Shown: positions 1-7,153 of the stretch, piece after piece
Numbering within the stretch: the stretch's first letter is position 1
How the letters are laid out: each line of letters starts with the position of its first letter
NCBI GenBank assembly: GCA_028285185.1
Contig: JANQQD010000066.1
Span: 1-32,586, forward strand
DNA from: Anaerolineae bacterium
GTDB lineage: Bacteria; Pseudomonadota; Alphaproteobacteria; DSM-16000; Inquilinaceae
Direction of reading: 5' to 3'
DNA length: 32,586 nucleotides
Translations under genes and position numbers: made by a program
Notes under the pieces: generated by a model
Databases searched by the model: none
What the model was told of the DNA's origin: nothing
What the model saw: the letters and a program-made list of their open reading frames with translations, nothing else

Positions 1-120
1 GGCGAGGTTGATCATGTCCATGACGCCGAACACCAGCGTCAGCCCGGCGGCCATGAGAAACAGCATGACGCCGAGCTGAAACCCGTTCAGCGACTGTTCG
101 ATCAGCAGCAGCGGATCCAT
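1..120 (-). CDS. Branched-chain amino-acid-type ABC transporter permease LivH, N-terminal fragment
   Basis: The minus strand reads from an ATG at 120 off the window's left edge and gives 40 residues starting MDPLLLIEQSLNGFQ. They continue into a hydrophobic first membrane helix with the AAGLTLVFGVMDMINLA stretch that opens LivH-type permeases of the hydrophobic amino acid (HAAT) ABC family. LivH forms half of the inner-membrane channel and pairs with LivM, LivG and LivF, which are presumably further left. It lies 80 bases downstream of the periplasmic binding protein gene in the same orientation, the usual order for such operons. Family assignment rests on the fragment plus context. The substrate cannot be told from this piece. 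Confidence 0.85.
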   Translation of the reverse strand, partial: MDPLLLIEQSLNGFQLGVMLFLMAAGLTLVFGVMDMINLA

Positions 121-150
121 CGATCCGAGTTTCCGGCTAAGGGATTGAAA

Positions 151-179
151 GCCCGGCCCGCCGGTCCGGCGAGCCGGGC
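151..179 (-). terminator. Strong stem-loop between binding-protein and permease genes (attenuator/partial terminator)
   Basis: Bases 151-163 pair with 167-179 around a 3-base loop. In the minus-strand transcript all 13 positions pair, one of them as G-U, and the hairpin is followed by UUUC rather than a full U-run. It sits between the binding-protein stop (201) and the livH start (120). This is where HAAT operons often carry a processing or attenuation hairpin that keeps binding-protein mRNA in excess over permease mRNA. The role is inferred; the structure is seen in the sequence. Confidence 0.55.
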
Positions 180-200
180 AGGGAGCATTGGTGTCAGCGC

Positions 201-1364
201 CTACAGGCCGCAGTCGGCGGCGTAGGCGTCGGCATGGCCGGTGAACACCGTTTCGACCAGTCGGTTGGTCAGCGTGCCGTCGTCGGTCTGCACCACCTGG
301 CGCAGGTGGAAGTCCTGGATCGGGAAGTGGTTAGTGTTGAAGCTGAAATCGCCGCGTACGCTGTCGAACTCAGCGGTCTCAAAGGCCTCGATCAGCGCTT
401 CGGTGTCGTCCAGGTCGCCGCCGACGGCCGCCACCGCGGCGTCGATCAGCAGGGCCGCATCATAACCCTGGCTAGCATAGAGCGACGGGATGCGCTCGTA
501 GGTCGCGACGAAGTCTTCGACGAACCGGGCGTTCGCGGGGTTGTCCAGATCCGGGCTCCACTGCGCGGTGTTGTAGACGTCGAGCGCTGCCTCGCCGACC
601 GCGCCCAAGATATCCTGGCTGAACGAGAAGGCCGGGCCGAACAGCGGGATCTCGTCCTTCAGGCCTGCCTGCTCGTACTGCTTGATGAAGTTGATGCCCA
701 TGCCGCCGGGCAGGAAGAAGAACACGGCATCGGGCTCCGCCGCGCGGATCTGCGCCAGCTCCGCCGCGTAGTCCAGCTGGCCCAGCTGGGTGTACAGCTC
801 CTCCACCACCTCACCGGTGTAGAAGCGCTGGAAGCCGGTCAGTGCGTCCTGTCCGGCCGGATAGTTCGGCGCCAGGATGAAGAGGCGCTCGAAGCCCGCG
901 TTCTGGACATGCTGGCCCATGGCCTCGTGATTGTTGTCGTTCTGCCAGGCGACGTTGAAGAAGTAGGGGCTGCAGCCTTCGCCTGCGAGCGCCGACGGGC
1001 CGGCATTCGGGCTGATGAACAGCACCTCGTTGCGGGCCAGCGTGGGCATGATCGCCAGCGCCAGGTTCGACCAGACGATACCGGTGACGATATGCACGCC
1101 GTCGCGCTCGATCATGCGGTCGGCAAGCTGCACGGCAACCTCGGGGCTGCGCTCGTCATCGCCTTCGATCACCTCGGTCTCCAGGCCGCCGAGCGAACCG
1201 CCGGCATGCTCCAGCCCCAGCATGAAGCCGTCGCGGATGTCGATGCCGAGGCCTGAGCCGCCGCCGGACAGCGTCGTGATCATGCCGATCTTCAGCTCTT
1301 CCGCCGCAGCCGGCGTGGCCGCCATCAGCGCAGTGGCGCCGGCGGCAAGAATGAATGACCTCAT
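201..1364 (-). CDS. Periplasmic substrate-binding protein of a Liv/HAAT ABC transporter
   Basis: This 387-residue protein has a clear Sec signal peptide (residues 1-21, MRSF then a hydrophobic run ending TPAAA, cleavage before EELKIG). It continues with the type I periplasmic-binding fold of the Peripla_BP_6 family. The opening LKIGMITTLSGGGSGLG and the central SPNAGPSALAGEGCSPYFF with WQNDNNHEAMGQH are typical of the subgroup often found beside aromatic-acid genes rather than of true leucine-binding proteins. Two cysteines, in GEGCSP and at the C-terminus (ADCGL), could form a disulfide. The start is supported by GGGAGG seven bases upstream of the ATG. It should capture the ligand and deliver it to the LivH-type permease encoded just downstream. 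The ligand is unknown; an organic or aromatic acid is suggested by the CoA-ligase neighbour. Confidence 0.9.
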   Translation of the reverse strand: MRSFILAAGATALMAATPAAAEELKIGMITTLSGGGSGLGIDIRDGFMLGLEHAGGSLGGLETEVIEGDDERSPEVAVQLADRMIERDGVHIVTGIVWSNLALAIMPTLARNEVLFISPNAGPSALAGEGCSPYFFNVAWQNDNNHEAMGQHVQNAGFERLFILAPNYPAGQDALTGFQRFYTGEVVEELYTQLGQLDYAAELAQIRAAEPDAVFFFLPGGMGINFIKQYEQAGLKDEIPLFGPAFSFSQDILGAVGEAALDVYNTAQWSPDLDNPANARFVEDFVATYERIPSLYASQGYDAALLIDAAVAAVGGDLDDTEALIEAFETAEFDSVRGDFSFNTNHFPIQDFHLRQVVQTDDGTLTNRLVETVFTGHADAYAADCGL

Positions 1365-1481
1365 ATGCAGTGCCTCCCAGACCTGACAAAGCCCGTCACG
1401 GAGAATTGGACGGATGCGTGTGGTTGGCCTGGCCAGGTTCGGCCGGGCTGCGCGCAGCTTTGCCTGTCCCGGCGCCGGTTT

Positions 1482-3065
1482 TCAAGCGACCGGCAGCTTC
1501 TCGCGCTGCAGTTTTCCACCCTCGCTGCGCGGCAGGCGGTCCAGCAGCAAGAGCCGGAGGTCGGCTCGCAGGCCTGCGGTGCCCTCAAGAACAGCCGTAA
1601 GGGCGCGGTGTAGTGCCTCTTCGAGCAGCGGATCGGGCAGATCTCCCGTCGCCGCAACATAAGCGCGCACCGTTACCGTATTGGATCCGTCGAACGCGGC
1701 AAGAACGGTGCAGTCGGCAACGCGGCCGTGGCCCAGCAGCGTGTCCTCAAGTGCATCCAACGGTAGGATCAGCCCCGACGGCGTCAGCGCATCTTCGATC
1801 CGCCCCAGGAGACGGACGGCGCCGGACCCGTCGACGACCGCCAGATCGCCGGTCTCCGACCATTCATCGCGACCGGGGGCCGGCTCGCCCTCTTCGGTCC
1901 ACACGCGTCCGCCCGTGGGGCCGCGGACCAGCAATCGTCCCGGCTGATCGACGACGTGCGCACGGCCATCCGACGCGAGGACCGAGACGCCATAGCCGGG
2001 CAGCGGGCGCGGCAGCTCATCACTGTTGCCGATCAGGAAGATGCCACCCAACTCAGCAGCCTCGACGGCATCGATCAACGGAATGCCGAGCGCCGAGCGG
2101 ATGGACGCGCCCGTTGCGCGAGGCAGGCGTTCGCCCGTCGATACCGCCCTGCGCAGGCTGGAGCAGGCGTCTGGCCCGCCGTTGCCGACCAGATGGCGGT
2201 AGATCGGTGGGGTCGTCAGGCAAATGCTGGCGAGGTTGGTCTCGATCATCTGGCGCAACGCATCGGCGGACCCGCGCCGGGTCAGACCGCAGGCCGCACC
2301 GCGGGTCAGCGGCGCCAGCACCTGGGCTGTCAATCCGACCGTCGAGCAGACGGCCAACGTCCCGCAGACGACGTCGTCCGGCGTGACGTCTAGCAGGTGC
2401 TCCGCCGTGCCGGACACGATGGCCGCAAGATCGGTATGGCTATGCCAGATCGCCTTTCCTGGCCCGCCGTCTCCGGTGGCGAAGGCGATCAAGCAAGGAT
2501 CGTCCGCCGCCGTGGCCAGACTGTCGAAGGTCGGAGGCTTGCCGGCTTTCCGTGCCTCCATCGGGTCGGGATCATCGTCGGCGAATCCGCCGTTGAAAGT
2601 GATGATGTCGGCCAGTTGCGGCACCCGCCGACGCGCCTCTTCAACAGTGTGACGCAGTTTGGCATCACAGAGGCACATACCGGCGCCGGTGACCTTGGCG
2701 ATGCGCGCCAATTCACGAGCCCGCAGGAGAGGGGCCGCAATCACCGCGACGGCGCCAACCTTGATGACGGCAAGCAAGCTGGCGACGGTCATAGGCGTGT
2801 TCGAGGCATGCAACAGCACGCGATCGCCCGGCTCGACCGTGAAGTCATAGGTCAGAACGTGTGCGATCCTGTTCGATCGCTCGTCGAGCTCGGCATAGGT
2901 CCAGCGGTCGTCTTCGTCGATCAGGCAATAGCGATCGCCGTGGCCGGCCGATAGGGCGTCTCGCAGGATCTGGTCTGCGATGTTCAGTGTCCGAGCGGCA
3001 GGCGTGCCGTCGGCCGTACGGCCAGCGACGGTAACGGGTTCATCGTCCTGCGCACGGGTCGACAT
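1482..3065 (-). CDS. AMP-dependent acyl/aryl-CoA ligase-like protein with atypical ATP loop
   Basis: This 527-residue protein is from the ANL adenylating superfamily, resembling the benzoate/2-aminobenzoate-CoA ligase branch. The N-terminal RWTYAELDERSNRIAHVL, the A7-type WSETGDLAVVDG, the LLGRIEDAL hinge and the C-terminal PRSEGGKLQREKL with the conserved A10 lysine are all recognisable. The A3 phosphate-binding loop is not canonical: where the family has a T-S-G-T-T-G-x-P-K pattern, this protein reads FATGDGGPGKA (about residues 195-205), keeping the lysine but losing the Ser/Thr residues. It may therefore bind ATP differently, act on an unusual substrate, or be impaired. The ATG has GGAG ten bases upstream. 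It lies 117 bases upstream of the binding-protein gene on the same strand, so transporter and ligase probably work on one acid substrate. Exact substrate unknown. Confidence 0.8.
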   Translation of the reverse strand: MSTRAQDDEPVTVAGRTADGTPAARTLNIADQILRDALSAGHGDRYCLIDEDDRWTYAELDERSNRIAHVLTYDFTVEPGDRVLLHASNTPMTVASLLAVIKVGAVAVIAAPLLRARELARIAKVTGAGMCLCDAKLRHTVEEARRRVPQLADIITFNGGFADDDPDPMEARKAGKPPTFDSLATAADDPCLIAFATGDGGPGKAIWHSHTDLAAIVSGTAEHLLDVTPDDVVCGTLAVCSTVGLTAQVLAPLTRGAACGLTRRGSADALRQMIETNLASICLTTPPIYRHLVGNGGPDACSSLRRAVSTGERLPRATGASIRSALGIPLIDAVEAAELGGIFLIGNSDELPRPLPGYGVSVLASDGRAHVVDQPGRLLVRGPTGGRVWTEEGEPAPGRDEWSETGDLAVVDGSGAVRLLGRIEDALTPSGLILPLDALEDTLLGHGRVADCTVLAAFDGSNTVTVRAYVAATGDLPDPLLEEALHRALTAVLEGTAGLRADLRLLLLDRLPRSEGGKLQREKLPVA

Positions 3066-3232
3066 GGGCCCATCGCTCCGATGCCGGTCGACCGGTCCAG
3101 ACTACGGCGCGGCGACGCCAAAGGCGCATGGCACCGGCGCCGCGCCCGATCGGCCTGCTGGTCGTGGCCGGCAGCGCGTATCTTCTCGTGTTTCCCCCGA
3201 CCTCGCGGCGTGTTGCCGCCCCGCAAGGCCGT

Positions 3233-3285
3233 ATTCGAGGCTAATGGGCGTTGCGGAAATGTGGCAAGGACAAACTGCCTCGAAT
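3233..3285. promoter_or_regulatory. 9-bp inverted repeat in the ligase/Crp divergent region
   Basis: The divergent gap 3066-3363 (298 bases) holds no gene. It contains a perfect inverted repeat, ATTCGAGGC at 3233-3241 and GCCTCGAAT at 3277-3285, separated by 35 bases. The spacing suits two half-sites bound by a looping or multimeric regulator better than a terminator hairpin. It does not match the classical Crp (TGTGA-N6-TCACA) or Fnr (TTGAT-N4-ATCAA) patterns, so linking it to the neighbouring Crp-family protein is only a guess. No clear -35/-10 pair was picked out in the rest of the gap. Confidence 0.35.
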
Positions 3286-3363
3286 GCGACACGATGGTGA
3301 TTGTCAGGCGGCCAGTCGTCCATGGCAGGCCCGATCCGTCGCATTGGAGACCGGAGGCAGGGG

Positions 3364-4068
3364 ATGCCGTCCCTCGACAAGAAAGCTCTGATCGTCACCA
3401 ACTATCTGTTCGCGGACCTGGATCCGACCGTGCAGGAGCGGGTGGTGGAACTCGGCGTGACACGAAGGCTCGGCGATGGCGAGATCCTGTTCCAGAAGGG
3501 GGACGAGGGCGATGCGCTGTTCGGCGTTCTTGCGGGCAAGGTCCGGATTGTCGCCAGTTCTGCCGGCGGCAAAGAGGTGCTGCTGAACATCATGGAGCCG
3601 GGTGAGGTGTTCGGCGAGATCGCCCTTCTGGACGGTCTGCCACGCACGGCCGATGCGGTTGCCATGGGGTCGACGGATCTGATGATGATTCGGCGCGCGG
3701 AGTTCACCGGACTGCTGGAGCGCCAGCCGCGGCTGGCGGTCCACCTGCTGGAGCTGTTGTGTGCGCGCCTCAGATGGATGAGCGAGCGCATCGAAGACAC
3801 ATCGTTCCTGGCTCTGCCCGCGCGGCTCGCCAAACGGCTGCTGGGGCTGGCGGACCTCTATGGCGAGCAGACCGAGCAGGGGACGCGCATCGGCCTGCCC
3901 ATTTCGCAGAACGAGCTCGGGCAGCTGATGGGGACCAGCCGCGAGAGCATCAACAAGCATCTGCAGACTTGGCGCCGGCAGGGCTGGATCGAGCTGGAGC
4001 GCCGTCATGTGATCATCCGCGATGCCGACGGGCTGAGGGATGTGGTGGAGGGGGAACCGGAGATCTGA
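3364..4068 (+). CDS. Crp/Fnr-family transcriptional regulator (cNMP-binding type)
   Basis: This 234-residue protein has an N-terminal cyclic-nucleotide-binding beta-roll. Its phosphate-binding cassette GEIALLDGLPRTADA (residues 84-98) keeps the GE-x-x-L-L and R-T pattern of true cAMP binders. A long dimerisation helix follows (about 112-145), and a C-terminal winged helix-turn-helix includes ISQNELGQLMGTSRESINKH (180-199). Only one cysteine is present, so it cannot carry the Fnr [4Fe-4S] cluster and is more likely nucleotide-responsive. The start at 3364 is chosen because GGAGG lies six bases upstream; an in-frame ATG at 3322 lacks such a site. It is transcribed away from the CoA-ligase/ABC-transporter set and is a candidate regulator of it. 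Convergent with phnF, from which 21 bases separate it. Confidence 0.9.
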   Translation: MPSLDKKALIVTNYLFADLDPTVQERVVELGVTRRLGDGEILFQKGDEGDALFGVLAGKVRIVASSAGGKEVLLNIMEPGEVFGEIALLDGLPRTADAVAMGSTDLMMIRRAEFTGLLERQPRLAVHLLELLCARLRWMSERIEDTSFLALPARLAKRLLGLADLYGEQTEQGTRIGLPISQNELGQLMGTSRESINKHLQTWRRQGWIELERRHVIIRDADGLRDVVEGEPEI

Positions 4069-4085
4069 GGCGGTCGACCCGCCTC
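4067..4085. terminator. Bidirectional terminator-like hairpin between convergent genes
   Basis: A perfect 7-bp stem (GAGGCGG at 4067-4073 with CCGCCTC at 4079-4085, loop TCGAC) overlaps the stop codon of the Crp-family gene. It lies just past the end of the convergent phnF gene. There is no U-run on either side, so it may stop transcription only partly or protect 3' ends. Confidence 0.4.
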
Positions 4086-4089
4086 TCGC

Positions 4090-4812
4090 TCAGCCCTCCA
4101 CGAGAAGCTGCACGCGATCGCTCGCAAACCGCGTCAGGCCGTATTCGATCGGCGTGCCGTCGGGCGTGGAGTTGATCGACTCCGTGACCAGGATCGGCCG
4201 CGTCTTCGGCTGATGCAGATAGCGGGCGTCCTCGCCGGACGGCATGCGGGCGGTGATCCGCGTGATCTGACGATGATAGTCGGAGATCCCGTATTGCTTG
4301 AGCACTTCGGTGACGGAGCCCAGTGCCTTGTAATGTGCCGCGATGTCAGGAAATCGGGCGGCGGGGAAATAATGTGAGGTCAAGCAGACGCGCTCGCCAT
4401 CCGCCTCCCCAATGGACTCCACGATGATGACCGGCTGCCCGCGCGTGACTTGCAGTGCCTCCGACACGACCGGATCAGCGGGCGCCTGCATGCTACGCAA
4501 CATGCGCCGGGACGGGTTGCGGCTTTGTCGGGAGAGGTTTTCGCTAAAACGGACCCGACGGCCCAGCACATAGTCGATAACGTCTTCCTGGACGAAGCTG
4601 CCGCGGCCCTGCTCGATACGGATCAGTCCGCGATCCTGCAGGCCGGCAAGGGCCCGGCGAATGGTGTGCCGGTTGACGTCGAACCGGCTCACAAGCTCCT
4701 GCTCCGTCGGCAGCCTGGCCCCTGCCGTCGGCATTCCGGCTGCGATTTCGTCTTCCAGCGTCTTCTCGATCTGACGCCACAGCGAAACGCCATGGCCCCT
4801 GGACAGCGACAT
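4090..4812 (-). CDS. phnF: GntR/HutC-family phosphonate operon regulator PhnF
   Basis: The 240-residue protein has an N-terminal GntR winged helix (LWRQIEKTLEDEIAAG, then RLPTEQELVSRFDVNRHTIR and GRGSFV) and a C-terminal UTRA effector domain with FSENLSRQSRNPSRR and a closing PIEYGLTRFASDRVQL. This is the layout and length of PhnF (about 241 residues). The start at 4812 is preferred because an AGGA lies upstream and because the longer reading frame (to 4917) would run through two palindromes and the candidate operator. It is divergent from phnG and probably represses the C-P lyase operon, with a phosphonate or phosphate-related ligand binding the UTRA pocket. Family knowledge gives the role; the operator at 4901-4910 supports it. 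Confidence 0.92.
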   Translation of the reverse strand: MSLSRGHGVSLWRQIEKTLEDEIAAGMPTAGARLPTEQELVSRFDVNRHTIRRALAGLQDRGLIRIEQGRGSFVQEDVIDYVLGRRVRFSENLSRQSRNPSRRMLRSMQAPADPVVSEALQVTRGQPVIIVESIGEADGERVCLTSHYFPAARFPDIAAHYKALGSVTEVLKQYGISDYHRQITRITARMPSGEDARYLHQPKTRPILVTESINSTPDGTPIEYGLTRFASDRVQLLVEG

Positions 4813-4874
4813 GTCTGTCACATCCTGTTGCAAAACCTTCACATCACCGAGCTTGGCTCGACCCAACGTTGAAG

Positions 4875-4890
4875 CTATCATCGTTGATAG
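4875..4890. promoter_or_regulatory. Palindrome CTATCA-N4-TGATAG upstream of phnG
   Basis: A perfect 6-4-6 inverted repeat lies in the phnF/phnG intergenic region, 11 bases from the HutC-type site. Its right arm contains TTGATA (4884-4889), a plausible -35 element for phnG, so a protein bound here would overlap the promoter. It may be a second regulator site; no known binding family was recognised. Confidence 0.35.
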
Positions 4891-4900
4891 GTGATGCGGA

Positions 4901-4910
4901 TGTCTAGACA
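4901..4910. promoter_or_regulatory. Candidate PhnF operator (HutC-type palindrome TGTCTAGACA)
   Basis: The perfect palindrome TGTCTAGACA contains GTCTAGAC, which fits the published HutC-subfamily GntR consensus GT-(A/C)-TA-(G/T)-AC exactly. It lies 49 bases before the phnG start and 88 bases before the phnF start, in the only gap between the divergent pair. It would let PhnF repress phnG onward and its own gene. Location plus motif fit is strong; binding itself is inferred. Confidence 0.65.
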
Positions 4911-4959
4911 AATTCATCGCTCGTCCGGATAATTGCGCGACGACTCTTGGAGGTCGGAA

Positions 4960-5439
4960 ATGCCGCCAGCCGGCGCGGCCGTCTCAGCGGAAGACGCGGC
5001 ACCCATTGCCTCACGCCAGCGATGGATGGCGGTTCTGGCCAAGGCTTCGGCAGCAGACCTCGAACGCGCATGGCAGGGCCTCCCCGCGCCGCCGGACTAT
5101 AGCCTGCTGCGGCCTGCGGAAATCGGCCTGGCTATGATCCAGGGACGGGCAGGCGGCAATGGGCGGCGGTTCAATCTGGGCGAAATGACGATAACGCGAT
5201 GCGTCGTTCGACTCGCCGACGGTACCGCAGGGTTCTCCCATATCGCCGGTCGGGATGCCCGAAAGGCAGAGCTTGCAGCCGCATTCGATGCACTGCTGCA
5301 ACGGAGCGACGATCGCGACCGCCTGTTGGACGAGGTGATCGGACCGCTTGAGGACAGAGAAGCCGTCCGCAAGCAGGCCATGGCGGAGAAGGTGGCGGCC
5401 ACCAGGGTCGACTTCTTCACGCTTGCGCGCGGGGATTGA
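4960..5439 (+). CDS. phnG: C-P lyase core subunit PhnG
   Basis: This 159-residue protein (family about 150) carries the PhnG hallmarks: RQRWMAVLAKASAADLERAW near the N-terminus, GRRFNLGEMTITRCVVRL in the middle, GFSHIAGRDARKAELAA and the end VAATRVDFFTLARGD. PhnG is part of the cytoplasmic PhnG2H2I2J2 core complex. With PhnI, PhnH and PhnL it makes the ribose-1-phosphonate triphosphate intermediate from ATP and an alkylphosphonate. The start at 4960 is set by GGAGG six bases upstream; an in-frame start at 4933 lacks a site. It is the first gene of the operon, following the candidate PhnF operator, and ends 3 bases before phnH. Confidence 0.95.
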   Translation: MPPAGAAVSAEDAAPIASRQRWMAVLAKASAADLERAWQGLPAPPDYSLLRPAEIGLAMIQGRAGGNGRRFNLGEMTITRCVVRLADGTAGFSHIAGRDARKAELAAAFDALLQRSDDRDRLLDEVIGPLEDREAVRKQAMAEKVAATRVDFFTLARGD

Positions 5440-5442
5440 GAC

Positions 5443-6048
5443 TTGATCGACAAGACCTCGCGCGACGGCTTGGCGCCCGGCTTCCGCAGCCCGGTACCGG
5501 ACTCGCAGCAGACCTTCAGGCGGCTGATGGAGGCCTTCGCCCGACCGGGAACGATCGTCGACGTGGCGGGCGAGCTGGCGCCACCCGCGCCGCTCATGCC
5601 GGCGACAGCGGCGGTGCTGCTGACCTTGGCCGACCTCGATACGCCGGTCTGGCTCGAACCCCGCTTGGGCGGAGATGCGGCCGGCTATCTTGCGTTCCAT
5701 TGCGGCTGCGTTTTCGTGGAGGCACCGGATCAGGCCATGTTCGGTGTCCTGGTCGACGGCACGGATGTGCGGTGCCTGGACGGTTTTGCGGTTGGCGATG
5801 CCGATTTCCCGGACCGGTCCGCGACGGTCGTCATTCAGGTGGAGGGTCTGGGCGCCGACGGCGGCGTGAGGCTGAACGGCCCCGGCATCGACGGGCACGC
5901 GATGCTGCGGGTCGATGGCTTGGATGCCCGGTTCTGGACGTTCCAGGCCGGCAACCGCATGCTCTTCCCGCTGGGGATCGATGTGGTGTTCGCCAGCGGC
6001 CGGCAACTGACGGCCCTGCCCCGCGGCATTGCGGCGATGGCGGGCTAG
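5443..6048 (+). CDS. phnH: C-P lyase core subunit PhnH
   Basis: The 201-residue protein starts at a TTG with GGGGA seven bases upstream. PhnH features include PGFRSPVPDSQQTFRRLMEA, FARPGTI, the LTLADLDTPVWL helix, AGYLAFHCG and the C-terminal NRMLFPLGIDVVFASG followed by LPR. PhnH forms a homodimer inside the core complex and is structurally related to PLP transferases but lacks the cofactor. It is needed with PhnG and PhnI for phosphonate activation. It lies 3 bases after phnG and 4 bases before phnI, which implies a single transcript. Length is near the E. coli protein (194). Confidence 0.95.
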   Translation: MIDKTSRDGLAPGFRSPVPDSQQTFRRLMEAFARPGTIVDVAGELAPPAPLMPATAAVLLTLADLDTPVWLEPRLGGDAAGYLAFHCGCVFVEAPDQAMFGVLVDGTDVRCLDGFAVGDADFPDRSATVVIQVEGLGADGGVRLNGPGIDGHAMLRVDGLDARFWTFQAGNRMLFPLGIDVVFASGRQLTALPRGIAAMAG

Positions 6049-6052
6049 AGCG

Positions 6053-7153
6053 ATGTACGTTGCCGTCAAGGGCGGAGAACGGGCGATCGACAACGCCCAT
6101 CGCCTGCTGGCCGAAGCCCGCCGCGGCGATGCCCAGACGCCAGAGCTGTCACTGGCACAGATCGATCAGCAGCTGGCACTTGCGGTCGACCGGGTCATGA
6201 CCGAGGGCTCGGTCTACGACAGAGAGCTTGCCGCTCTGGCCATCAAGCAGGCGCGCGGCGACCTGGTTGAGGCGATCTTTCTTTTGCGGGCCTACCGCAC
6301 GACGCTGCCAAGGCTGGCCGTCTCCAGCCCGGTCGATACGGGCCGGATGACCGTGCGCCGCCGTATCTCCGCCACCTTCAAGGATCTGCCGGGCGGCCAA
6401 GTGCTGGGGCCAACCTTCGACTACACGCATCGGCTCTTGGATTTCGCCCTGGCGGCAGGTGGCGGCGCAACCGAGCCGGTCGCCACACAGCCCGGCGATG
6501 CCGCTCCGGCTGAGGCGATGCCGAAGGTCGCGTCGCTGTTGGATGCGGAAGGCCTGATCGAACAGGAAGCGCCGGATGCCGGGGATGCATCGGCCGGCGA
6601 TCTGACCCGCGAGCCGCTGGAGTTCCCTGCCGATCGCGACCTGCGCCTGCAGAACCTGGCGCGCGGCGACGAGGGGTTCCTGTTGGCGCTGGCGTATTCC
6701 ACCCAGCGCGGCTTCGGCAGGAATCATCCGTTTGCGGGCGAGATCCGGATGGGCGAGATCGAAATCGAGATCGTGCCGCCGGAGTTGGGATTTCCGGTCG
6801 TGATCGGCGAGATCACGCTGACCGAATGCGAGATGGTCAATCAGTTCAAGGGATCGAAGACCGAGCCGCCGCAGTTCACGCGCGGCTACGGCGTTGCCTT
6901 CGGCGAGGCAGAGCGCAAGGCCATGGCCATGGCGCTGGTCGACCGCTCGCTGCGCGCGGAGGAACTGGGTGAGGAAGCAACGGCGCCAGCGCAGGATGAA
7001 GAGTTCGTGCTGATGCACAGCGACAATGTGGAGGCGTCCGGCTTTCTGCAGCACTTGAAGCTGCCGCACTACGTGGATTTCCAGGCGGAGCTGGTGATGG
7101 TCCGCCAGATGCGGGCCCAGGCCGGCGCGGCAGGGGATGCGGCGGATGAGTGA
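6053..7153 (+). CDS. phnI: C-P lyase nucleosidase subunit PhnI
   Basis: This 366-residue protein (E. coli 354) starts MYVAVKGGERAIDNAH and contains the PhnI-specific RGDLVEAIFLLRAYRTTLPR, RRISATFKDLPGGQVLGPTFDY, LAYSTQRGFGRNHPFAGEIR, and SDNVEASGFLQHLKLPHYVDF near the C-terminus. PhnI displaces adenine from ATP to couple the ribose 5-triphosphate to the phosphonate and has purine nucleosidase activity alone. An insertion rich in Ala, Glu and Asp (about residues 135-195) between the two conserved blocks is variable in the family. The start ATG is 4 bases after the phnH stop, with only a weak AGAG site, suggesting coupling. It overlaps phnJ by 8 bases. Confidence 0.96.
   Translation: MYVAVKGGERAIDNAHRLLAEARRGDAQTPELSLAQIDQQLALAVDRVMTEGSVYDRELAALAIKQARGDLVEAIFLLRAYRTTLPRLAVSSPVDTGRMTVRRRISATFKDLPGGQVLGPTFDYTHRLLDFALAAGGGATEPVATQPGDAAPAEAMPKVASLLDAEGLIEQEAPDAGDASAGDLTREPLEFPADRDLRLQNLARGDEGFLLALAYSTQRGFGRNHPFAGEIRMGEIEIEIVPPELGFPVVIGEITLTECEMVNQFKGSKTEPPQFTRGYGVAFGEAERKAMAMALVDRSLRAEELGEEATAPAQDEEFVLMHSDNVEASGFLQHLKLPHYVDFQAELVMVRQMRAQAGAAGDAADE

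Noticed and set aside
234-1256. 340-codon plus-strand open frame
   Set aside because: Antisense to the signal-peptide-bearing binding protein; no ribosome site and no family.
1428-1437. CCTGGCCAGG palindrome between the ligase and binding-protein genes
   Set aside because: A short GC-rich palindrome of a kind frequent by chance here; no U-run and no further symmetry.
4815-4831. Pho-box-like CTGTCAC ... CTGTTGC upstream of phnG
   Set aside because: The two 7-mers are 10 rather than 11 bases apart and the second has two mismatches, so it does not fit the PhoB spacing; it also sits in the phnF ribosome-site region.
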